Shown here piece by piece: positions 5,195 through 11,216 of a stretch of 15,033 bases of DNA (position 1 is the first letter of the stretch; each line of letters begins with the position of its first letter). The stretch comes from an uncultured Caulobacter sp. (GTDB taxonomy: Bacteria > Pseudomonadota > Alphaproteobacteria > Caulobacterales > Caulobacteraceae). The DNA is taken from positions 1 to 15,033 of the forward strand of contig CALKHU010000099.1 of the NCBI GenBank assembly GCA_937991555.1, written 5' to 3'. The notes under the pieces are model-generated. The model was not told the DNA's origin, did not search any database, and saw only the letters and a list, made by a program, of their open reading frames with translations. Position numbers and translations under genes: made by a program.

Positions 5195-6520
5195 TTGTCA
5201 ATTCAGGCCCGGATTTTGATCGTGGCGCGCGACGACGCGCTCGCCGGTCCCCTTGCCGAGGGACTGGATCGTCTCGGCTGGCGCACGATCACCGCGCGCG
5301 GACCCTACGCGGCCCTGGCGGCGCTCGGCGACCTGTCGATCGAGGCGGCCATCGTCGACGTGGCCAGCGGCGGACAGGACGCCCTGCAGTTGGCCCGACG
5401 GCTGAAGGCCGCCTGTGCGCCGCGCCGCCTCCCCGTGATCGCCATCGGCGACCCCGATCCCCAGCTCGACGGCTACGCCTTCGATCTCACCCTCGCCCCC
5501 CCGCTGCATCCGGCGCAGGCCGTCCTGCGGCTGGAGTCGCTGGTGCGCATGGCCGTGGCCGAGGAGGAGTTCGAGCTGCGGCTGGAGACCTTCGCCGAGC
5601 GCGGCCGCCGGCTCGACCTGCCCGAGCCGAACCCGGAGCCCTACCGCGTGCTGGCCGTCGGCGAGCCGGCGCCGCAGTTCCTGGCGCTGAGCAACGCCCT
5701 GACCCGCAGCGGCGCGGACGTGGTCGGCGCCTTCACCGCCTTCACCGCCTTCGACTACCTGCACGAGCGGGCGTTCGACTCGGTGGTGCTGTGGGCGGGC
5801 GACAACAGCTCCGAGGCCCTGTCGATCGCGGCGGGCATGCGGCGCAACACCCGCCTCTACCACATCCCCGCCCTGCTCTACCTGCGCGCGGAGAGCTATG
5901 TCACGACGTCGGAGGCCTTCCATCGCGGGGTGTCCGACGTCGCCTCGCCGGAGACGGCCGAGACCGAAACCGCCAAGCGGGTCATCGAGCTGGCCCGCAG
6001 CTATCGCCGCCAGACGGCCATCCGCCGGGCGCTGGAGAAGGCGCGCAGCAGCGGCCTGATGGACGCCGCGACCGGCCTCTTCACGCGCGACCTGTTCGCC
6101 GGCCATCTGGTGCGGCTGGCCCAGGCCTCGCGCGTCCGTAACCGGCCGATGAGCGTCTGCGTGCTGCGCGTCGCCGATCGCCCGGAGGTGGCCGCGGCGC
6201 GCGCCGGCGGCTGGCTGGACCGCGCCATCCCGCAGATCGGCTCGATGATCGGCCGCCTGGTCCGCGCCGAGGACACCGCCGCCCGCCTCGGCCCGGAGGT
6301 CTTCGCCCTGGCCCTGCCGGCCACCCCGCAGAGCGCCGGCCGCTCGGCCGCGGAGCGCATCGCCGCGGTCATCGCCTGCACCGCTTTCGAGGCCGGCGAG
6401 GGCAAGCCGCCGTTCACCGTCGACTTCGATATCGGCGTCGCCCAGATCGAACCGGGTGAGAACGCCGCCGTGGCGCTGGAGCGCGCCGCCGCCCGCGCGT
6501 TGCAGCGCGAAGCCAGCTGA
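5195..6520 (+). CDS. popA: PopA-like REC-REC-GGDEF c-di-GMP effector (pseudo diguanylate cyclase)
   Basis: A PleD-like protein with two receiver domains and a GGDEF domain. REC1 (about residues 4-120) keeps the phosphoacceptor D55 but has Ala instead of the conserved Lys before Pro. REC2 (about 150-255) has Trp where the Asp should be. In the GGDEF domain (about 280-441) the catalytic GGEEF is replaced by GPEVF (366-370), so cyclase activity is unlikely, yet the c-di-GMP inhibitory-site motif RxxD is intact as RAED at 357-360. This is the signature of Caulobacter PopA, which binds c-di-GMP through R357 and works with RcdA and CpdR to bring CtrA to ClpXP at the cell pole. The TTG start (441 residues) is preferred because it puts D55 and R357 at the positions I recall for PopA; ATG at 5174 would add 7 residues. 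Followed after 17 nt by the thiol oxidoreductase gene. Confidence 0.85.
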   Translation: MSIQARILIVARDDALAGPLAEGLDRLGWRTITARGPYAALAALGDLSIEAAIVDVASGGQDALQLARRLKAACAPRRLPVIAIGDPDPQLDGYAFDLTLAPPLHPAQAVLRLESLVRMAVAEEEFELRLETFAERGRRLDLPEPNPEPYRVLAVGEPAPQFLALSNALTRSGADVVGAFTAFTAFDYLHERAFDSVVLWAGDNSSEALSIAAGMRRNTRLYHIPALLYLRAESYVTTSEAFHRGVSDVASPETAETETAKRVIELARSYRRQTAIRRALEKARSSGLMDAATGLFTRDLFAGHLVRLAQASRVRNRPMSVCVLRVADRPEVAAARAGGWLDRAIPQIGSMIGRLVRAEDTAARLGPEVFALALPATPQSAGRSAAERIAAVIACTAFEAGEGKPPFTVDFDIGVAQIEPGENAAVALERAAARALQREAS

Positions 6521-6537
6521 CCGGGAAGGAGCCCGCC

Positions 6538-7170
6538 ATGCAGATCGACTTCATCGCCGACGTCGTCTGCCCCTGGTGCTATCTGGGCTGGCGGCGGCTG
6601 CACAAGGCGCTGGCGATGCGGCCGGACATCACGGCCACCGTCGTCTGGCGGCCATACCAGCTGGATCCGATGCTGCCGGAGGAAGGCGTCGACCGGAAGG
6701 CCTACATGGCCGCAAAGTTCCCGGACGCCGAACGCCGCGGCGCGATCACCCGCGTGCTGGACGACAACGCCGCCGAGGACGGCATCACCTGGGACCTGAC
6801 CGCCATCAAGGTCTCGCCCAACACCAACGCCGCCCACCGGCTGATCCGCTGGGCCCAGACAGCCGGCTGCCAGGAGGCGGTGCTCGAAGGGGTGCTGGCC
6901 GCCTACTTCAGCGAGGGCAGGGACATCGGCGATCCGGTGGTGCTGGCCGACATCGGCGCCGCGGCCGGCATGGACCGGCTGATCATCCTGAAGCTGCTGT
7001 CCGAAGGGGCCGACAAGGACACGATCACGCGCGAACACATGATGGCCCACGAGGCGGGCGTGTCCGGCGTGCCGTTCATGATCTTCGACGGCAAGATCGC
7101 CGTCTCCGGCGCCGAACCGCCGGAACGGCTGGTCAAGGCGCTGGACAAGGCCGTGGAGCTGGCGGCGTGA
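6538..7170 (+). CDS. DsbA-family oxidoreductase, FrnE-like
   Basis: A 210-residue thioredoxin-fold protein with an inserted helical domain. The active site CPWC is at 11-14, directly after the first strand (IDFIADVV), and the cis-proline loop is GVSGVPF with P179. The order DVVCPWCYLG, RPYQLDP and NTNAAHRL is characteristic of the FrnE subgroup of the DsbA family (COG2761), known as cytosolic disulfide oxidoreductases or isomerases linked to oxidative-stress tolerance. There is no signal peptide, so it acts in the cytoplasm. The 2-hydroxychromene-2-carboxylate isomerase relatives share the fold but lack this CxxC. AAGGAG lies just upstream of the ATG, and the stop overlaps the next start (GTGA), so it is cotranscribed with popA and the CcdC-like gene. 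Confidence 0.9.
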   Translation: MQIDFIADVVCPWCYLGWRRLHKALAMRPDITATVVWRPYQLDPMLPEEGVDRKAYMAAKFPDAERRGAITRVLDDNAAEDGITWDLTAIKVSPNTNAAHRLIRWAQTAGCQEAVLEGVLAAYFSEGRDIGDPVVLADIGAAAGMDRLIILKLLSEGADKDTITREHMMAHEAGVSGVPFMIFDGKIAVSGAEPPERLVKALDKAVELAA

Positions 7171-7694
7171 ACCTTCGCGACCCGCAGACGCTCGGCCCGC
7201 TGATCGGCATGACGATCGCGGCCTTCTTCATCGGGCTGCGCTTCTTCCGGGCCCGCAAGGCGAGGCCGCTGAAGCTGGAATGGCTGTGGCTGACGCCTGC
7301 GATCCTGCTGCTGCTGGCCGCGACGCTGCTCTGGCTGATGCCGCCCCGGGGATGGGAATGGGGCGGCCTGGTCGCCGCCTTCGCGATCGGCGGCGCGATC
7401 GGCTGGCAGCGCGGCCGGATGATGACCATCACCGTCGATCCGGAGACGCATGCCCTGAACCAGCAGGCCTCGCCGGCGGCGATGATCTTCCTCGTGGTGC
7501 TGATCGCGGTCCGCTACGTGCTGCGTGAGGGCATGCACGCCGAGGCCGCCGCCTGGCGCCTGTCGGCCGCCTTCGTTACCGACGTGTTCGTGGTCTTCGC
7601 GGTCGGCCTGCTGACCCTGACCAGGGTCGAGATGTTCATCCGCGCCCGCCGGATGCTCGACGAGGCGCGGTCGGCGGGGAAGCTCGTCAGCTAG
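7167..7694 (+). CDS. CcdC/DUF1453-like multipass membrane protein
   Basis: A 175-residue inner membrane protein with five hydrophobic segments at about 9-26, 41-59, 65-81, 102-119 and 132-152. The stretch RARKARPLKLEWLW after the first helix, and GWQRGRMMTITVDPETHALN between helices 3 and 4, resemble the CcdC/DUF1453 family; this family assignment is from pattern memory and moderately sure. CcdC was named in Bacillus near cytochrome c maturation genes, but its role is unknown. The GTG start at 7167 overlaps the TGA of the preceding thiol oxidoreductase gene by 4 nt, so the two are translationally coupled. That pairing could mean a shared redox role, which is inference. Confidence 0.75.
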   Translation: MNLRDPQTLGPLIGMTIAAFFIGLRFFRARKARPLKLEWLWLTPAILLLLAATLLWLMPPRGWEWGGLVAAFAIGGAIGWQRGRMMTITVDPETHALNQQASPAAMIFLVVLIAVRYVLREGMHAEAAAWRLSAAFVTDVFVVFAVGLLTLTRVEMFIRARRMLDEARSAGKLVS

Positions 7695-7700
7695 GGTCGC

Positions 7701-8027
7701 ATGACCGTTCTGGACTGGTTCAAAAACACCCTGCTCGCTGCTTCGATCGGGGGCATCCTGGCCGCGGCCTGGGTGTTTGTGTCGGCGCGGGTGCTCCGAG
7801 CGAGCGATCCGAAATGGCGAGATGATCCGCGACTGCAGATCCCCTGGATCCGACTGCCCGGGCAATGGGGCCTGCGCGACCTGCTGTGGGGCAGGACCGG
7901 CGATCTGGCCGGCAGCCTTCGCTGGCCGATCTGGCTATGTCGGGGCTTCGTCGCGGTCTGGGCGGGTGCGCTCCTGGCACTGCTGACGATCAAGGGCGCG
8001 CGCTGGCTGCTGGAGCGCTTCGGCTGA
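7701..8027 (+). CDS. Small membrane protein of unknown function
   Basis: I do not recognise this 108-residue protein. It has two probable membrane helices, at about residues 11-30 and 82-98, joined by a polar loop rich in Trp, Arg and Asp (KWRDDPRLQIPWIRLPGQWG). The ends are short. It starts 6 nt after the stop of the CcdC-like gene, in the same direction, so it is very likely the last gene of the popA cluster. The ATG at 7701 has only a weak GGG upstream. It ends 27 nt before the opposing molybdenum hydroxylase gene. Coding is supported by operon position, hydrophobic periodicity and lack of a better frame; function is open. Confidence 0.7.
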   Translation: MTVLDWFKNTLLAASIGGILAAAWVFVSARVLRASDPKWRDDPRLQIPWIRLPGQWGLRDLLWGRTGDLAGSLRWPIWLCRGFVAVWAGALLALLTIKGARWLLERFG

Positions 8028-8054
8028 TCCGCGGCCGGAGCCCGCAACGGCCCC

Positions 8055-10181
8055 CTACCCCGCCAGCGCCGCGCTGATCGGCAGCTTGCGGATCGGCTTT
8101 CCGGTCAGGGCATAGAGGGCGTTTACCAGAGCGGGCGTCGCCGGCGGCAGCGGCGGTTCGCCGACGCCGCCGATGGTCTCGCCGTTCTCGATGAAGACCG
8201 TGGTCACAGCGTGCGGAGCCTCGTGCATGCGCATGATGCGGTAGCCGTCGAAGTTGGTGTTCATCGCCCGGCCGCCGGCGATCTCGATCCCCTCGAACAG
8301 GCCCGACGACAGGCCCTGGATGACGCCGCCCTCGACCTGGTTGCGGGCGCCGTCGGGCGTCACCACCCGGGCGCAGTCCAACGCACAGGCGACCTTGTGG
8401 ATCTTCACCTCGCCGCCTTCGAGCGAGGCCTCGACGACCTGGGCGCACAGGCTGCCGTAGCTTTCGACATAGGCGAAGCCGCGGGCATGGCCCTTCGGCA
8501 AGGGCTTGCCCCAGTCGCCCGCCTTCGCGGCCTCGTCGATGACTTTCAGCGCGCGTGGATCTTGGGCCAGCAGTTCACGCCGCAGCGCCACCGGGTCCTT
8601 CTTCAGCTCCCGCGCCAGCTCGTCGACAAAGGCCTCCATGAAGTAGCCGTTCTGGGTCGCCCCGACCGCGCGCCACGGGGCCATCGGCACCGCCTGGTCG
8701 ACACGGACCCAGTCCACACGGTAGGCGCCGGGCCGGTAGCGTGTGTCGGTCAGGGTCTGGACCGACGAGCCGTCGAGCTCGCCCTTCGGCAGGCCGCCGG
8801 GCGAGAAACTGTCGCGCATCGAGGGGCCGGCGGTCCGGACGTGCAGGCCGACCACCTTTCCGTCCTTGTCGATGGCGGCCTTCAGGCGCGCGACCTGCGC
8901 CGGGCGGTACCAGCCCTGGCCGATCTCCTCCTCCCGTCGCCAGAAGAACTTGACCGGCTTTTTCACGGCCATCGCCACCACGACCGCGCCGGGCGTGCCG
9001 TCGTCGCCGAGCCGGCGGCCATAGCCGCCGCCCAGCATCAGGGTGTGCAGGATCACCTTTTCCGGCACGATGCCGGCGGTCTTCGCCGCGGTGTTGCGGT
9101 TGCGGTCCTGGGTCTGGAACGGCCCCCAGATCTCAAGCCCGCCGTCCGCCGTCGGCTCGACGGTGACCGACCACGGCTCCATCGGCGCGTGGCAGAGGTA
9201 GGGAACCTCGTAGTCGGCCGAGAAGGTCCGCGCGGCGCCGGCCAGGGCGGCGGCGACATCGCCCTCGGCCTTGCCGACAATGGCCTCGGCGTCGCGGTCG
9301 AGACCCATGTGCATGGCGGCCGAGATGGCGTCCGAGGACAGGCCGTCGATGGCGGTGGACTTCCAGCGCACCTTCAGCGCCGCAGCGCCCTTCATCGCCG
9401 CCCATTGCGTCGCGGCGACGACCGCCGCGCCGTTCGGGATCTTCACCACCCGTTCGACGCCCTTCACGGCAAGGGTGGCGGCGTCGTCCCAGCTGTCCGC
9501 GTCACCCCCGTAGACGGGCGACGGCACGGCGCAGGCGTAGACCATGCCGGGGCGGGTGAAGTCCTGCGAGAACACCGGCTCGCCGCGGACCTTGGCCGGC
9601 ACGTCGACGCGCGGGGTGGCCTTGCCGACATGACGATAGGTCTTGGGGTCCTTCGGCTCGCCCTCGACGACCGGACGCGCGGCGGCGATCCCGGCGGCCT
9701 CGCCCAGGGTGACGGCGAGGGGCTTGCCGCCCCGCAGGAACAGACCGTCCTCGATCGTGACCTCGGCGGCCGGAACGCCGGCCCTCTCCGCCGCCGCGGC
9801 GGTCAGGCTGGCGCGAGCGTTGGCGCCGACCTTGCGCAAGGCTCCCCACCAGGCCCGTACGCCGGCGGACCCGCCGGAGCCCATCGCGCCGCCGCGGCGG
9901 AACGGGTCGGACGGCAGGGCGGTGTCGACGCTCACGGCGGCCAGCGGCACGCCGATCTCGTCGGCGATGATGGCGGCGTGCGCGGTGTGCGTCCCCTGCC
10001 CCATCTCGGTAGTCGGCGACAGCAGCGCCACCCGGCCGTCCGCGCCGATGGTCAGATAGGCGGTCCAGGGCGCGGCGGGAGCGCCGGTCTGCTGCGCCCT
10101 CGCGTCGGGTACGGCGAAGCTGAGGGTGAAGGCGCCGGCGGTGGCCAGGAAGGCGCGGCGGTCGATCATCGGCTTGTTCAT
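8055..10181 (-). CDS. Molybdopterin-binding subunit of a xanthine dehydrogenase-family oxidoreductase (IorB-like)
   Basis: A 708-residue large subunit of a molybdenum hydroxylase, most like isoquinoline 1-oxidoreductase beta subunit and related aldehyde dehydrogenases. These enzymes hydroxylate aldehydes or N-heterocycles with water at a Mo centre. The N terminus has a twin-arginine signal (DRRAFLATAGAFTLSFAV) with likely cleavage after ARA (about residue 29), so it is exported folded. Cofactor motifs include TEMGQGTHT, LGGGYGRR, and near the end GGVGEPP with E675 as the probable catalytic Glu. The ATG at 10179-10181 (MNKPMIDRR) is chosen because the longer frame, open to 10571, only shadows the iron-sulfur gene. 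It lies 11 nt after that gene, forming a two-gene operon. The substrate is not known. Confidence 0.92.
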   Translation of the reverse strand: MNKPMIDRRAFLATAGAFTLSFAVPDARAQQTGAPAAPWTAYLTIGADGRVALLSPTTEMGQGTHTAHAAIIADEIGVPLAAVSVDTALPSDPFRRGGAMGSGGSAGVRAWWGALRKVGANARASLTAAAAERAGVPAAEVTIEDGLFLRGGKPLAVTLGEAAGIAAARPVVEGEPKDPKTYRHVGKATPRVDVPAKVRGEPVFSQDFTRPGMVYACAVPSPVYGGDADSWDDAATLAVKGVERVVKIPNGAAVVAATQWAAMKGAAALKVRWKSTAIDGLSSDAISAAMHMGLDRDAEAIVGKAEGDVAAALAGAARTFSADYEVPYLCHAPMEPWSVTVEPTADGGLEIWGPFQTQDRNRNTAAKTAGIVPEKVILHTLMLGGGYGRRLGDDGTPGAVVVAMAVKKPVKFFWRREEEIGQGWYRPAQVARLKAAIDKDGKVVGLHVRTAGPSMRDSFSPGGLPKGELDGSSVQTLTDTRYRPGAYRVDWVRVDQAVPMAPWRAVGATQNGYFMEAFVDELARELKKDPVALRRELLAQDPRALKVIDEAAKAGDWGKPLPKGHARGFAYVESYGSLCAQVVEASLEGGEVKIHKVACALDCARVVTPDGARNQVEGGVIQGLSSGLFEGIEIAGGRAMNTNFDGYRIMRMHEAPHAVTTVFIENGETIGGVGEPPLPPATPALVNALYALTGKPIRKLPISAALAG

Positions 10182-10192
10182 CGTCCCGCCCC

Positions 10193-10636
10193 TCAAGCCT
10201 TCGCCGCCGCCTTGATGGCGGCCCGGATGCGCGGATAGGTCCCGCAGCGGCAGAGGTTGCCGGCCATGGCCGCGTCGATATCGGCGTCGCTCGGCGCCTT
10301 GTTCTCGCTGAGCAGGGCGGCGGCGCTCATGATCTGGCCGGGCTGGCAGAAGCCGCACTGCGGGACCTGGGCCTCGATCCAGGCCTTCTGGACCCTGTGG
10401 CCGCCGTCGAAGCTCTCGATCGTCGTCACCGCCTGGCCGTCGAGATCGCCGATCGGGATGGCGCAGGACCGCACCGCCTGGCCGCCGACGTGCACGGTGC
10501 AGGCGCCGCACTGGGCGATTCCGCAGCCGTACTTCGCGCCCTTCAGCCCGAACTCCTCGCGCAGGACCCACAGCAGCGGCGTGTCGGGCTCCGACGTCAC
10601 CGTGACGGACTTTCCGTTGAGGGTGATGGTGGTCAT
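10193..10636 (-). CDS. (2Fe-2S)-binding subunit of the molybdenum hydroxylase (IorA-like)
   Basis: A 147-residue small subunit that passes electrons from the Mo centre. The N-terminal plant-ferredoxin-type domain ligates one [2Fe-2S] cluster through C38, C43, C46 and C58 (YGCGIAQCGACTV and SC). The C-terminal helical domain ligates the second through C94, C97, C129 and C131 (QCGFCQPGQ and NLCRCGTYPRI). All eight ligands are present. There is no signal peptide, so export would need hitchhiking with the Tat-targeted large subunit. GGGAG lies 7 nt before the ATG. No gene for the FAD subunit or for a cytochrome c partner lies beside it, so the electron acceptor is unassigned. Confidence 0.95.
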   Translation of the reverse strand: MTTITLNGKSVTVTSEPDTPLLWVLREEFGLKGAKYGCGIAQCGACTVHVGGQAVRSCAIPIGDLDGQAVTTIESFDGGHRVQKAWIEAQVPQCGFCQPGQIMSAAALLSENKAPSDADIDAAMAGNLCRCGTYPRIRAAIKAAAKA

Positions 10637-10702
10637 GCGGCGACTCCCGGGCGGTCTGGACAGCGTCAGGCTATGCGAGACGGCGCCGGTCGCACCAGTC
10701 CC

Positions 10703-10733
10703 TTGCCGTGACCGGGCGGAAGGGTGCTAGCCT
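10703..10733 (+). promoter_or_regulatory. Candidate promoter of the GFA-family gene
   Basis: TTGCCG at 10703-10708 is followed after 17 nt by GCTAGCCT at 10726-10733, a partial match to the TTGaCg / GCTA housekeeping promoter pattern described in Caulobacter. It lies 22 nt before the ATG in the 119-nt divergent gap. Match quality is modest. Confidence 0.3.
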
Positions 10734-10755
10734 CGCGGCAAAACGGGAGGACGAC

Positions 10756-11157
10756 ATGAAAGTCACGGGCGGGTGCTACTGCGGCGCGGTGCGCTACGAG
10801 GCCGAGGGCGAGCCGATGATGCAGGCCCAGTGCCATTGCCGGGAGTGCCAGCACATCACCGGCGGTTCGCCCAACGTGTTCATGGCCATGCCGATCCCGG
10901 GCTTCCGGTACACCAAGGGCGAGCCGAAGCAGTTCGCCCGCAAGGACATTCCGAACCCGGTCACCCGCGAGTTCTGCGCCGAGTGCGGCAGCCACATCGT
11001 CACCCGCGCGCCGGGTTTCCCGGCCGTGATCCTCAAGGTCGGCTCTCTGGACGACCCGAGCGTCTTCACGCCGCAGATGGCGATCTACACGGTCGACAAG
11101 CAGCCGTTCCACTGCATCCCCGAAGGCATCCCGCAGTTCGCGCGGCTGCCGGGTTAG
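10756..11157 (+). CDS. GFA-family (Mss4-like) zinc-binding protein
   Basis: A 133-residue protein of the GFA family, named after glutathione-dependent formaldehyde-activating enzyme (Gfa), with the Mss4-like beta fold. The cysteines expected for zinc binding are all seen: CYC at 7-9, CHCREC at 26-31, and CAEC at 74-77. The surrounding text (GGCYCGAVRYEAEG, FCAECGSHIV) is typical. Most family members have no proven activity; spontaneous or glutathione-dependent formaldehyde handling was shown for Gfa of Paracoccus, but no formaldehyde genes are seen here. GGGAGG lies 6 nt before the ATG. The gene converges on mfd and is separated from it by a strong hairpin. Confidence 0.9.
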   Translation: MKVTGGCYCGAVRYEAEGEPMMQAQCHCRECQHITGGSPNVFMAMPIPGFRYTKGEPKQFARKDIPNPVTREFCAECGSHIVTRAPGFPAVILKVGSLDDPSVFTPQMAIYTVDKQPFHCIPEGIPQFARLPG

Positions 11158-11171
11158 AAGTGCCCATGCCA

Positions 11172-11203
11172 CCGCTCATCCCGGCGAATGCCGGGATGAG
11201 CGG
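11172..11203. terminator. Perfect 14-bp hairpin between GFA-family gene and mfd
   Basis: CCGCTCATCCCGGC (11172-11185), loop GAAT, then GCCGGGATGAGCGG (11190-11203). All 14 pairs are perfect. It lies 14 nt after the GFA-family stop and 13 nt after the mfd stop, so it can serve both convergent genes. There is no T-run after either arm, so classic intrinsic termination is not proven. The core TCATCCCGGCGAATGCCGGGATGA resembles a widespread short palindromic repeat of proteobacterial genomes, so it may be a repeat family member that also shields transcript ends. Confidence 0.65.
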
Positions 11204-11216
11204 AGTTCTAGGCGCC

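Noticed and set aside
5729..5752. 9-bp tandem repeat (GCCTTCACC, about 2.7 copies) inside popA
   Set aside because: It is in frame, encodes AFTAFTAF within REC2 and does not disturb the domain; probably a minor in-frame slippage event without further meaning.
4252..6141. 629-codon + strand frame covering the SDR antisense and part of popA
   Set aside because: It runs opposite a clear SDR and out of frame with popA, ending in Arg/Gly/Pro/Ala-rich sequence typical of a frame shadow.
8211..10238. 675-codon open frame on the + strand opposite the molybdopterin subunit
   Set aside because: It is the mirror frame of a well-identified gene, with a composition dominated by Arg, Ala, Gly, His and Asp and no domain, as expected from GC-rich third-position bias.
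10182..10571. N-terminal extension of the molybdopterin subunit through the iron-sulfur gene
   Set aside because: It only shadows the iron-sulfur subunit; the Tat signal fixes the true start close to 10181.
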